Source: DSUN01 sp035527715 (GTDB taxonomy: Bacteria; Planctomycetota; PUPC01; DSUN01). Taken from it: DNA of 63,548 nt. Both the position numbers and the translations under genes were made by a program. The notes beneath the pieces were generated by a model that was not told the DNA's origin, searched no databases, and saw only the letters and a program-made list of their open reading frames with translations. Of the stretch, positions 43,174 to 51,183 are shown in pieces. Location: contig DATKZY010000100.1 of assembly GCA_035527715.1 (NCBI GenBank), positions 1-63,548 of the forward strand. The letters run 5' to 3'. Each line of letters begins with the position of its first letter. The stretch's first letter is position 1.

Positions 43174-43570
43174 GCGTCAGCCCTTTGGAGTGCGGCATCT
43201 CGATGCCGCTTTCCAGAGACCTTGGGGTCAGCGCCGCGCTCAGGACCGCACGAAAAGCGGCGTCAAGCCGCCGCACTCCAAAGGCTCACGCATCGCTCGC
43301 GACTGGTCATGCTTCGCTGCACAGTGCCCCCCCCGTTCGGACTCCCGCCTTCAGGCGGTCTTCCCTCCTCCGTCTTCCTGTCCTCATTCCCCTGTCCCTC
43401 TTGCTGCCTCACGGAGAAGAGGAACGACAGGGGAATGGGGGGCAAGGGAATGAAGGCAAGGAGCCAGGCGGGGCCGCAACCGCGGATCACGCGGACGGCC
43501 ACGGATAGAACGGCCAGAGTCCCAACCCGTGCGTCAGCCTTTCGGAGTGCGGCGGCTCGACGCCGCTTTG
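43174..43570. repeat. Three copies of a GGAGTGCGGCGGCTTGACGCCGC element
   Basis: Copies lie at 43174-43212 (direct), 43254-43290 (inverted) and 43531-43570 (direct). Each is about 31-38 bp with GTCAGCCTTTGGAGTGCGGC and an internal CGGC...GCCG hairpin. The inverted pair at 43182-43212 and 43254-43283 could fold together. The block 43290-43480 also has an imperfect inverted CATTCCCCTGTC/GACAGGGGAATG pair. No gene is visible from 42438 to 43690. Confidence 0.75.
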
Positions 43571-43644
43571 GGCGCACACCCCGCGCAGCAGAACAGACAA
43601 TTGAGGTCTGACCCCATCGCCCCATCGCCCCCCAACCCACGGAC

Positions 43645-43690
43645 CTTGCGTCTCCTCTCTGTGTCCCTCAGTGCCCTCTGTGGTGAACGT
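43645..43690. repeat. CTCTGTGTCCCTCAGTGCCCTCTGTGG minisatellite
   Basis: Short TCTGTG/CTCTGTGG units of the type scattered through intergenic DNA of many PVC-group and related genomes. Confidence 0.6.
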
Positions 43691-43696
43691 TCTTCT

Positions 43697-43898
43697 TCAC
43701 ACCAACTTCATCACGATCTGCTCGTCTAGAATCTCCTTGACGGTGAGGGCGACGATGGCTTTGCCGGCGTGCTTGAAGAAGCGGCCTCGAGGGCGTCCTG
43801 CGAGTAGTCGAAGGCGACGAAGAGGCCTCGCCCCAGAAGACTTCGTAGTTGCGGTTGGAGTTGATGTCCACGAGGCCGGAGGGTTTCGGGGCGGAACG
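43697..43898 (-). pseudogene. Frameshifted C-terminal gene remnant
   Basis: Reading the minus strand, three successive frames join into one protein-like stretch: LVDINSNRNYEVFWG (until about 43830), then GLFVAFDYSQDALEA (until about 43789), then FFKHAGKAIVALTVKEILDE and a stop at 43697. Two single-base indels break it. The composite looks like the C-terminus of a real protein, but I cannot name the family. It follows the acyltransferase fragment by 24 nt, so the two remnants may have been brought together by a rearrangement in this repeat-rich region. Confidence 0.5.
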
Positions 43899-43922
43899 GG
43901 CGGGGTGGCGCGCGCGGCGCGG

Positions 43923-45278
43923 TCAGGTGGGCAGCGCGACGCGTCGCCGCCGCTCGTGGGCGTGGAAGGCCGGCCAGTCCAGGCGCACGCCCGCAAGCCA
44001 TAGCGTCCCCACCGCGCTGAGGAGCGCCTCCGAATCGTGGTGCTGCGCCTGCGGGTGTCGGCACGCGGAGAGCATGAGCGGGCGCGCGGGACCCGGGGGG
44101 AGTCTCCTCATGATGTCCGTGAGGGCCTGCCCAGGCCCCACCTCGAGCAGGAGCCCGGCCGGGTCGTCCAGCAGGGGGCTCATCGCCAGGAAGAAGCGGA
44201 CCGTGTCGCGCAACTGATGCACCCAGTAGTCGGGCCTGGCCATCTGCTCGCCGGCCCAGGTTCCCGACATAGTGGACGCGCAGCGGATCCTGGGCGCGGC
44301 AAGCTTCGCCCGCGCGACCGCCTTGCGCAGGTCTCGCAGGATGGGGTCCATCGCCTCCGAGTGGTAGGCCCGCGAGATGGGCAGCCTCCTGCACGGCACT
44401 CGGAGCCTCTTGAGCTCTTCCGCCAGGGCATCCGCTCGTTCCAGGGTCCCCGACACGACGCAATGCGTCGGCCCGCTGACGCCCGCCAGCGCGAGCCCGC
44501 GGCCGAGGCGCGGGAGCACCTGTTCCTCGGACAGTGCGACCGCGAGCATCGCCCCGGGCGGCAGGCCCTCGACCAGGTGGCCCCGGGCAGCCATGATCCG
44601 GAGAGCATCGTCCAGCGAGAAGACGCCCGCGACGCACGCGGCGGTGACCTCGCCCGTGCTGTAGCCGATGACTGCGTCGGGGCGGACGCCCCACTTCAAC
44701 CACAGTTGCGCCAAGGCGTAGCTGACCACGAAGAGCGCCGGCTGGGCAAACAAGGGCCTGGCCAGTTGCCGCCGAGCTGCCTCCTCCTCGCCCGCCGCGG
44801 GGTAGATGACCTGTCGCAGGTCGGCCCCCAGGAGGGGCGTGAGCAGGTCCGCGCAGGCGTCCACCGTCTCCCGGAAGTCGGGCTCGTCGCGGTAGAGACC
44901 CAGCGCCATGTTCACGTGCTCCGATGCCTGCCCGGGGAACAGGAGAACGATGGGCCTCCTGGGCGACGAGACGGCTCCCGCCGCGACGCGCTCGGGGGCG
45001 CGGCCTTGCAGGGCATCAACCGCCTCCGACGCCGAACGGCAGAGAACCGTCGTGCGATGCGGCAGCGCCTTGCGGCCAACCTGAAGGGTGTAGGCGACAT
45101 CGGCGAGATTGGCCCCAGGGTGCTCCTCGAGGTGCGCGGCGAGATTGGCCGAGGCCGCATCGAGCGCCGCGGGGGTTCTGCCCGACAGGGCGAGGAGTTG
45201 CCAGGGCCGCCTGGGGCCGCTGGGGGAGCGCGGGGGGGCCTCGGTGTCCTGGCGGCGGGAAGCCACGCGATCGGGCAT
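43923..45278 (-). CDS. Orphan polyketide-synthase acyltransferase module fragment
   Basis: A 451-residue protein that looks cut out of a modular polyketide synthase. Residues 25-95 match the ketosynthase-acyltransferase linker (WQLLALSGRTPAALDAASANL, then VAYTLQVGRKALPHR). Residues 108-400 are the acyltransferase, with the nucleophile in GYSTGE (Ser207, where GHSxGE is usual) and AYHSEAM carrying the catalytic His. The post-AT linker LDWPAFHAHERRRRVALPT stops exactly where YPF normally follows. No ketosynthase, carrier protein or phosphopantetheinyl transferase is in the window. It could be a free-standing trans-acting acyltransferase, but ending precisely inside a linker and lying beside a pseudogene argue for a relic that is still open. 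Upstream gap to selB is 60 nt. Confidence 0.8.
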   Translation of the reverse strand: MPDRVASRRQDTEAPPRSPSGPRRPWQLLALSGRTPAALDAASANLAAHLEEHPGANLADVAYTLQVGRKALPHRTTVLCRSASEAVDALQGRAPERVAAGAVSSPRRPIVLLFPGQASEHVNMALGLYRDEPDFRETVDACADLLTPLLGADLRQVIYPAAGEEEAARRQLARPLFAQPALFVVSYALAQLWLKWGVRPDAVIGYSTGEVTAACVAGVFSLDDALRIMAARGHLVEGLPPGAMLAVALSEEQVLPRLGRGLALAGVSGPTHCVVSGTLERADALAEELKRLRVPCRRLPISRAYHSEAMDPILRDLRKAVARAKLAAPRIRCASTMSGTWAGEQMARPDYWVHQLRDTVRFFLAMSPLLDDPAGLLLEVGPGQALTDIMRRLPPGPARPLMLSACRHPQAQHHDSEALLSAVGTLWLAGVRLDWPAFHAHERRRRVALPT

Positions 45279-45338
45279 TCATTCCTCTCCTGAAGGCACG
45301 ACGCGGGCGCCGAACCTGCGCGTCGCGGCACCTATGGC

Positions 45339-47234
45339 TCAGGGAAGACGGCGGAAATCGCCGTCGCGGACGACCCGGCCCACGGCGTCGAAGTGCTGCA
45401 TCAGGCCCATCGCATAGCGGCGCGTCGTGCCGAGCAACTGGCGGAACTCGCTCACCGTGGCTTGCCCGTGCTCGCGCAGAAACGCCCCGAACTGCTGCCA
45501 GGCCTCCTCGACCGCCTCCGGATGGAACCCGCAAAGCTCGCAGTCCACCAGCTCGCCGCTCTTGATCAGGGCCTCGTAAACCGAGGCGATCTGGGCCGGG
45601 GGAAAGGGCAGGCTGGTCTGGAGGTCCTGCGCCGTCGGCGGCATGAAGGGCCGGGCGAGGCACGCCTCCACGATCGCCTCCCGGATGGCAACCTGCCGGT
45701 CGTCGAGCTGCACGCGATGCGTCGCCAGGGCGGTCGTGTCGCCCACGGCACGGAGCTTGCCTGCTGCGACCAGCTCGGTCAGGATCGCGGCGAACACGTC
45801 GTCGGCGAACAGGCGCTCGGGGTCCACCCTGGCGCCCAGCGCAGCGACGGAGAGGCCGGTGGCCAGAAGGGGCTTCTCCTTGTGGTACGCGGCGAGGGCG
45901 TCGAGGGCGCGGCCGGCAATGGCGTCGGCAAGCTCGCGGTCGTAGAGCCAGGCGTCGGCGCCCGTGGGCACGGAGCGGATGGCGTCGCCGAGCGCGGCCT
46001 CGACGTCGGCCCGGCTCTCGCCCAGCCGCGGGCACAGCGCGCTCAGGCGCAGGGGGGCATCGGCCTTGTGGAGCTCGTGCGCGATGGCCGCGGGAAGGCC
46101 CGCCTCGGCGATCCCCTCGAGAGCAATCGCGGCCTCGACCCGCTGACGGCGATGCTTCAGGGGATGAGCATCCAGCACCTGGCCGCCGCCCAGCGTGGCC
46201 TCGCCGCCCACCGTTCGCAGGATGAAGCGGTCGCCCCGGCGGGCCACCACCTGGCCCGCGAGCCGCAGTTGAGCCCAGCCCTGCTCGCCCGGCTCCAGCC
46301 GCAGGCGGTCGAGGAGCACGAGCCGGGCAGGCACCTCGCTGGTGCCGAGGTGGAAGCTCACCGACGTCCCGTGCTTGACGGCATGCGCCTGGTTGCGGTC
46401 GAGGACGACCAGGCCGTCCACCATCGAGGCGGGCACGAACCCGCCGCGGGTGCACGCCACGTCGCCACGCGACAGCTCGTCGTGCTTGAGGCCCGAGAGG
46501 TTCAGAGCGGCGCGTTGCCCGGCGAACACCGCTTCCACGGGCGTGCCGTGCCACTGGAGGCCGCGGATCCGGGCGACCATGCCGCGGGGCAGAATGTCCA
46601 CCTCCTCCCCCACCCGCAGCGAGCCGTTGCTCACGGTGCCCGTGACCACGGTGCCGTGGCCGGCCATGGCGAAGGAGCGGTCGATCGGCAGGCGGGCCAG
46701 CGCGCCGGCGTGCCGCTCGGGCACGCGCGCCGCCACCTCGGCGATCCGGCCCCGCAACTCGTCCACGCCGGCCCCCGTGACGCTGGAGACGGGGATGATG
46801 GGCGCCTGGGCGAGGAAGGTGCCCGCCACGGCGTCGCGGACCTCCTCGGCGACCAGCTCGACCATCTCGGCCTCCACGAGGTCAATCTTGTTCAGGGCGA
46901 CCAGCCCGTCGCGGACGCCGAGGAGGTCGAGGATGGCCAGGTGCTCGCGGGTCTGGGGCATCACCGAGTCGTCGGCAGCGACGACGAGGATGGCGAAATC
47001 AATGCCCGTGGCGCCCGCCACCATCGTGCGCACGAAGCGCTCGTGGCCGGGCACGTCCACGATTCCCACGCGGGTGCCGTCGGGCAGGTCGAGGTAGGCA
47101 TAGCCCAACTCGATGGAGATCCCGCGCCGCTTCTCCTCGGGCAACCGGTCCATCTCGATGCCCGTCAGGGCCTGCACGAGGGCGCTCTTGCCGTGGTCAA
47201 TGTGCCCGGCGGTGCCGGCGACGAGGTGCTTCAT
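45339..47234 (-). CDS. selB: Selenocysteine-specific elongation factor SelB
   Basis: A 631-residue SelB that brings Sec-tRNA to UGA codons marked by a SECIS element. The GTPase domain starts GTAGHIDHGKSALVQALTG, with DVPGHERFV (G3) and NKID (G4). Domains II and III are followed by the C-terminal winged-helix array (about 370-631, ending LGTTRRYAMGLMQHFD) that binds SECIS RNA. The start is the ATG at 47232-47234, giving the classic N-terminus, and it overlaps the selA stop by 4 nt (ATGA). No selC or selD gene is visible nearby, and I found no selenoprotein I could support. Confidence 0.95.
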   Translation of the reverse strand: MKHLVAGTAGHIDHGKSALVQALTGIEMDRLPEEKRRGISIELGYAYLDLPDGTRVGIVDVPGHERFVRTMVAGATGIDFAILVVAADDSVMPQTREHLAILDLLGVRDGLVALNKIDLVEAEMVELVAEEVRDAVAGTFLAQAPIIPVSSVTGAGVDELRGRIAEVAARVPERHAGALARLPIDRSFAMAGHGTVVTGTVSNGSLRVGEEVDILPRGMVARIRGLQWHGTPVEAVFAGQRAALNLSGLKHDELSRGDVACTRGGFVPASMVDGLVVLDRNQAHAVKHGTSVSFHLGTSEVPARLVLLDRLRLEPGEQGWAQLRLAGQVVARRGDRFILRTVGGEATLGGGQVLDAHPLKHRRQRVEAAIALEGIAEAGLPAAIAHELHKADAPLRLSALCPRLGESRADVEAALGDAIRSVPTGADAWLYDRELADAIAGRALDALAAYHKEKPLLATGLSVAALGARVDPERLFADDVFAAILTELVAAGKLRAVGDTTALATHRVQLDDRQVAIREAIVEACLARPFMPPTAQDLQTSLPFPPAQIASVYEALIKSGELVDCELCGFHPEAVEEAWQQFGAFLREHGQATVSEFRQLLGTTRRYAMGLMQHFDAVGRVVRDGDFRRLP

Positions 47235-48637
47235 TCGATTCCCGATTGGCGAGAGGCGAGGCGGGAGATGCAGGCCACGATGTCGTCGCGGTCGCCGGGG
47301 AGGAGGGTGCGCAGGTCGAGGCCGAAGCGGCCCTTGCGGAAGCGCCCGAAGATGGGCGGCTCGTGGGCGCGGAAGGCCCGGTCCAGCGCATCGGCGGCAA
47401 TCCCGGGCGCCTCCAGCCACAGGACCGCCGTCGGCTGAGTCTCCCCCGGGAGCGAGCCGCCGCCGATCGAGCTCTCGTCGGGCTCGATGCTCCGCGTCCA
47501 TTCTGGGGCCACGCGGGCGATGGCCCTGGCGAGCCGGCGGGCCTCGCGCGCCAGGTCGGCGACGGGACGGTGAATGAGGCGCATCGTCACCGTGTCAGGC
47601 GGCCCCTGGGGCTGGAGGTGTGCGCGGAGAGCGGCCTCGAGCGCGGCGAGGGTCATCTTGCCCGCCCGCACGGCGCGCTTGAGCGGGTGGCGGCTGATGC
47701 GCTGGAGCAGGTCCCTGCGGCCGACGATGCCGCCGCCCTGCGGGCCGCCGAGCAGCTTGTCGGTGCTGAACGTCACGATGTCGGCCCCGTCGGCGACCGC
47801 CTGCCGGACCACCGGCTCGTTGGCGAAGACCGGCTCGTCGTTGGGCAGCAGGAGCCCGGAGCCGGCGTCGAAGACAAGGAGCGTGCCCGAGCGGCGGGCC
47901 AGCTCGGCAAGCTCCTTCAGCGGCGCCTCGCTGGTGAAGCCCAGGATGCGGAAGTTGCTCGGGTGGATCTTCAGGATGGCCGCGGTGTCGGGGGTGAGCG
48001 CGGCCTCGTAGTCGCGGACGCGGGCGTGGTTCGTGGTGCCCACTTCGACCAGTTGCGCCCCGCTGCACGCGATGATCTCGGGGAGGCGGAACGAGCCGCC
48101 GATCTCCACCAGCTCGCCACGCGAGCAGACCACCCGCTGCCCCGCCGCGAGCGCGGTGAGCGTGAGGACGACGGCTGCCGCGTTGTTGTTCACCACCGTC
48201 GCCGCCTCGGCCCCCACGAGGCGCGTCAGGAGGCCGGCCACGTGCGCCTCGCGGTGCGAGCGCTCGCCCGTCGCAACGTCCACCTCGAGGTTGCAGTAGC
48301 CGCTCGTGGCCTCGGCGAGGGCGTGGAAGATCCCGCCGGGACCCAGGGGCGAGCGCCCGAGGTTCGTGTGGATGATCACACCGGTCGCGTTGATGACCCG
48401 GCGCAGCGCGAACCGGGTCGGCGGCTGAAGCCGCTCGACGACCCTGGCGGCCACGAGCGCCGCGGCATCGCCCTCTGGGGGTGCCTCGGCGCCGGCCTTG
48501 CCCCGCTCGTCGCGCAGGGCGGCCACGCACTCGCGCACGCACTGCACCACCACCTCGCGGCGCAGACCGTCCAGGAGCGCGCGCACGGCCGGCTGAGCCA
48601 GGACCGACTCGACGCTGGGAATGCCGAGCAGATTCAT
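47231..48637 (-). CDS. selA: L-seryl-tRNA(Sec) selenium transferase SelA
   Basis: A 468-residue PLP-dependent enzyme that converts seryl-tRNA(Sec) to selenocysteinyl-tRNA(Sec) using selenophosphate. Landmarks are INATGVIIHTNLGRSPLG, NNNAAAVVLTL, and the PLP lysine in FSTDKLLGGPQGG. The N-terminal domain that recognises tRNA(Sec) is present and normal in length. The ATG at 48635-48637 is chosen because AGAGGA lies 9 bases upstream; an ATG seven codons earlier is in frame. It is coupled to selB by a 4-nt overlap and driven by a promoter at 48680-48708. Confidence 0.95.
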   Translation of the reverse strand: MNLLGIPSVESVLAQPAVRALLDGLRREVVVQCVRECVAALRDERGKAGAEAPPEGDAAALVAARVVERLQPPTRFALRRVINATGVIIHTNLGRSPLGPGGIFHALAEATSGYCNLEVDVATGERSHREAHVAGLLTRLVGAEAATVVNNNAAAVVLTLTALAAGQRVVCSRGELVEIGGSFRLPEIIACSGAQLVEVGTTNHARVRDYEAALTPDTAAILKIHPSNFRILGFTSEAPLKELAELARRSGTLLVFDAGSGLLLPNDEPVFANEPVVRQAVADGADIVTFSTDKLLGGPQGGGIVGRRDLLQRISRHPLKRAVRAGKMTLAALEAALRAHLQPQGPPDTVTMRLIHRPVADLAREARRLARAIARVAPEWTRSIEPDESSIGGGSLPGETQPTAVLWLEAPGIAADALDRAFRAHEPPIFGRFRKGRFGLDLRTLLPGDRDDIVACISRLASRQSGIE

Positions 48638-48679
48638 CGCGACTGATCCTCTGGCCATCGGGGACGACGTGTGCCCCGT

Positions 48680-48708
48680 ATTGTAACCGCGCCGCCGGCG
48701 GCGATCAA
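48680..48708 (-). promoter_or_regulatory. Promoter of selAB
   Basis: On the minus strand TTGATC (48703-48708), 17 bp, then TACAAT (48680-48685), about 40 nt upstream of selA. Confidence 0.55.
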
Positions 48709-48735
48709 GGCCGAGCGAAAAGCGAATGGATTCCC

Positions 48736-48765
48736 TTGACTTCCCGATCTCCGCAGCAGTATAAT
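48736..48765 (+). promoter_or_regulatory. Strong promoter of the small exported protein gene
   Basis: TTGACT (48736-48741), 18 bp, then a perfect TATAAT (48760-48765). It is divergent from the selAB promoter. Transcription would begin near 48772. Confidence 0.7.
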
Positions 48766-48771
48766 CTAGGT

Positions 48772-48856
48772 ACGGTCCGAGATACCCGGTGAGGTCGGCT
48801 GCGTGTTCCCCGTGACCCGCAGACCGTTAGCGCAACGGTGGGACAGGAGTTCGCAG
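48772..48856 (+). promoter_or_regulatory. Structured 5' leader
   Basis: The leader of about 85 nt contains two likely hairpins, CTGCG...CGCAG (about 48800-48826) and ACCGTT AGCGC AACGGT (about 48824-48840), just ahead of the ACAGGAG ribosome-binding site. It matches no riboswitch class that I recognise. It is not a tRNA(Sec): the anticodon loop and T-arm are absent. Confidence 0.35.
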
Positions 48857-49333
48857 ATGGCATCGCCGCGGCGGTTCTGGGCAGCTCTGGCAATCGTGGT
48901 GGCGTGTGTGTGGGCAAGCGCGGGCATCGCGTCGGCCGTGGGCCTGCCCGAGAGGACCCATCGCAACACTCGCGGCGACCGGAAGCCCCTGCGGTACTAC
49001 GTCCTCCAGGTGCTTGGCGTGGGCGGACAGGTGACGTTCGAGGTCTGCGGCGACATCGAGTACAGGGAGCGCCTGAGGGACTACCGGGAGGAGTTCGAGA
49101 CCGCCGCGAAGGAGTGGACCAAGGCGAAGGCCGACGCCAAGAGGCGCAAGGAGGAGTTCAAGGACGCCCCGCCCAAGGGCCCGAAGCTGATCAAGAAGAT
49201 GGACGGGAGCTTCAAGAAGGAGGAGGACGCCCGGGCCGCCGCCGAGAAGTTCCAGAAGCAGTGGGATGAGGCCATGGAGAAGAGGCAGGCCAAGAAAGAG
49301 GGCACCGCCAAGGAGGAGGAGAAGAAGGAATAG
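48857..49333 (+). CDS. Small exported Lys/Glu-rich protein
   Basis: A 158-residue protein. The signal peptide (RRFWAALAIVVACVWASAGIASA) is clear. Residues 30-65 form a conserved-looking strand region (RKPLRYYVLQVLGVGGQVTFEVCGD). The remainder, from about 70, is highly charged, alternating Lys, Glu and Ala, and probably helical or disordered (EFETAAKEWTKAKADAKRR, EKRQAKKEGTAKEEEKKE). I do not recognise the family. The ATG was chosen because ACAGGAG lies 7 bases upstream and the signal peptide begins there. It has a near-consensus promoter and a rho-independent terminator of its own, so it is a well-expressed single-gene unit. Confidence 0.75.
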   Translation: MASPRRFWAALAIVVACVWASAGIASAVGLPERTHRNTRGDRKPLRYYVLQVLGVGGQVTFEVCGDIEYRERLRDYREEFETAAKEWTKAKADAKRRKEEFKDAPPKGPKLIKKMDGSFKKEEDARAAAEKFQKQWDEAMEKRQAKKEGTAKEEEKKE

Positions 49334-49365
49334 CCCTGCGGCCCCGAGCCGACTGGAGCTTGTCT

Positions 49366-49410
49366 CACGCCCGCGAGCCTCTCATTCGAGGCCCGCGGGC
49401 GTGTCGTTTT
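49366..49410 (+). terminator. Rho-independent terminator
   Basis: A 16-bp stem with one mismatch (49366-49381 with 49388-49403), loop TCATTC, then TCGTTTT. It ends the small exported protein transcript and also lies just past the convergent PL11 gene. Confidence 0.85.
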
Positions 49411-49427
49411 GCGGGGGCCGAGCCGGC

Positions 49428-51170
49428 CTATCGGCTGCGAGTGCCCAGGTCGTAGCTGAGCATCGGCACCTGGTAGTAGCCCATGGCAGCCATCACGACG
49501 TCGAGGCGGTAGAGAGGGTCCTGCATCAGGCAGGGGCGGCGGTCCGTGGCGGGGATGGTGGCCGTGTAGATGCGCATCTCGCCGGGGAGGGTCGTGATGA
49601 TCTCCTCGCGCCAGTCGCCCAGGATGTCGGCCGTGGCCACGTAGGCGCCCTCAAGCTTCGGCGCCAGCTCTCCCCCGCGGAACTTGCGGATGCGCCCGCT
49701 GTGGAGAAGCTCGCGCTGCGGGTCGGCGTCCCAGTAGACGGTCCTCGGCCCGAAGCCCTTGATCTCATCCTGCTCGATCACCTCGCCCTTGGCGGCGTGC
49801 AAAAGGCCCCAGGCGAACTGCTTCTTCTCGTCGGTGTCGGCGCTATAGCATTCCGCCCCCGGGAACCGCGGGTCAATGTCGCTGCACAGGCCGCAACTGT
49901 GCACGTGGCGGGTCGGCTTGCTGATGCCCCAGAGGATCTTGCCCGTCGCCGCGTCCACCATGCACATGCCGTTGCCCTTCTGCTGGCGGCTCTCGATGCC
50001 GAAGTAGATCTCGAGGCCAGGGCGCGCGGGGTCGAGGTCGCCGACGTAGAGGTGGTCGGGATGGCCCAGCCCCGCGGCCCAGAGGCTCTTGCCAGTGTCG
50101 TCAATCACGAAGGACCCGAGCACCAGCTCGTCGCGGCCGTCGGCATCCACGTCGGCGGCGTGGAGCCAGTGTGCGCCGGCGCCCCAGTAGGTTCGCGGCT
50201 CCTTCTCGTTGGTCCAGCGCCAGCGCTCGGCGAGCTTGCCGTCGCGGAAGTCGTAGGCGATGACGGTGATGATATTGTAGGTGCCGCGCTCGACGATGAG
50301 GCTGGGGGTCTTGCCGTCGAGGCAGGCCACGCCGAGCTGGTTGCGCGAGGCATAGTTGTAGGCGCGCGCGCCCTGTTTCTTGAAGGCGTCGCGCGAGGGC
50401 CAGCCAATCTGTGCCCTCGGCTTGCCGGTGAGGCCGTCGAGAATGGTCAGGTATTCGGGGCCGGACTGCACGCGGCCATCGGCGTCGCGGGGATCGCCCT
50501 CGCCGGTCTTCACGGCGACCTCAGCCTTCCCGTCGCCGTCCAGGTCGTAGACGACGTAGGGCGAGTACCAGATGCCGGTCTCGATGGCCCAGCCGAGGTC
50601 GTGGCGCCACAGGAACGCGCCGTCGCCACGATACGCCTCGAGCTGGTAGGGCGTTTGGCTGCGCTTCCAGTACTTCTCGTAGGGGTCAATGTTGGTGTTG
50701 GGCTGCTTGAGGACGAAGTCGAGGCGCCCGTCGCCGTCGAGGTCGGCAATGCCGATCTTCTGGAGCGTGTGCTTGCCGTCGAGGCGAATCGAGACATACC
50801 CCGCCGCGCCCTCCCCCGCCGTCACGACGGCCTTGCCCAGGTTATCGGCCTTCCCCGCCTCGCGGAGGATGTAGGCGTATTCGGCGCCCGCGGCCGCCGA
50901 GCCGTCGAGAAAGTCGGTCGTCTTCGCGATGGGCTGCTCGTTCAGCTTCCCTGGCGCGGTGCCGCCGGCCGAGCGATAGAGGTCGAAGGCGAGCCCCGGC
51001 GCGTCGGCCTCAAGGAGCCGCCAGCCGATGTAGACCTTGCCGTCCTGAGTCCGCACGGCCACCAGGCCGCGGTCGAGGGTCTCGCGGGCGCGCCCCTGGA
51101 CCTCGGCTGCCCGACACAGGACCGACAGGGCGGACACGACGCACAGAACACGGAGAGAGACAGGCTTCAT
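49428..51170 (-). CDS. Rhamnogalacturonan lyase, PL11 family, exported
   Basis: A 580-residue secreted enzyme of polysaccharide lyase family 11 (YesW/YesX type), which cleaves the rhamnogalacturonan I backbone of pectin by beta-elimination. A signal peptide (MKPVSLRVLCVVSALSVLCRA) precedes an FnIII-like segment (about 30-110) and an eight-bladed propeller with calcium-binding DxDGDG-type repeats (IADLDGDGRLDFVLK, YDLDGDGKAEVAVK, AADVDADGRDELVLG). The family length is about 600, so it is complete. It is the last gene of a minus-strand run behind two radical SAM genes, with gaps of only 13-24 nt, and converges on a terminator. Confidence 0.92.
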   Translation of the reverse strand: MKPVSLRVLCVVSALSVLCRAAEVQGRARETLDRGLVAVRTQDGKVYIGWRLLEADAPGLAFDLYRSAGGTAPGKLNEQPIAKTTDFLDGSAAAGAEYAYILREAGKADNLGKAVVTAGEGAAGYVSIRLDGKHTLQKIGIADLDGDGRLDFVLKQPNTNIDPYEKYWKRSQTPYQLEAYRGDGAFLWRHDLGWAIETGIWYSPYVVYDLDGDGKAEVAVKTGEGDPRDADGRVQSGPEYLTILDGLTGKPRAQIGWPSRDAFKKQGARAYNYASRNQLGVACLDGKTPSLIVERGTYNIITVIAYDFRDGKLAERWRWTNEKEPRTYWGAGAHWLHAADVDADGRDELVLGSFVIDDTGKSLWAAGLGHPDHLYVGDLDPARPGLEIYFGIESRQQKGNGMCMVDAATGKILWGISKPTRHVHSCGLCSDIDPRFPGAECYSADTDEKKQFAWGLLHAAKGEVIEQDEIKGFGPRTVYWDADPQRELLHSGRIRKFRGGELAPKLEGAYVATADILGDWREEIITTLPGEMRIYTATIPATDRRPCLMQDPLYRLDVVMAAMGYYQVPMLSYDLGTRSR

Positions 51171-51183
51171 CGGGCGTGGCTCC

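Noticed and set aside
45339..48637. Selenoprotein gene next to selAB
   Set aside because: No in-frame TGA with a plausible SECIS hairpin could be supported in neighbouring genes.
48766..48850. Possible tRNA(Sec) (selC) beside selAB, since GGTGAGGTCGGCTG resembles part of E. coli selC
   Set aside because: No UCA anticodon loop, no T-arm GGTTCGA-type sequence and no matching acceptor stem; it lies in the leader of a protein gene.
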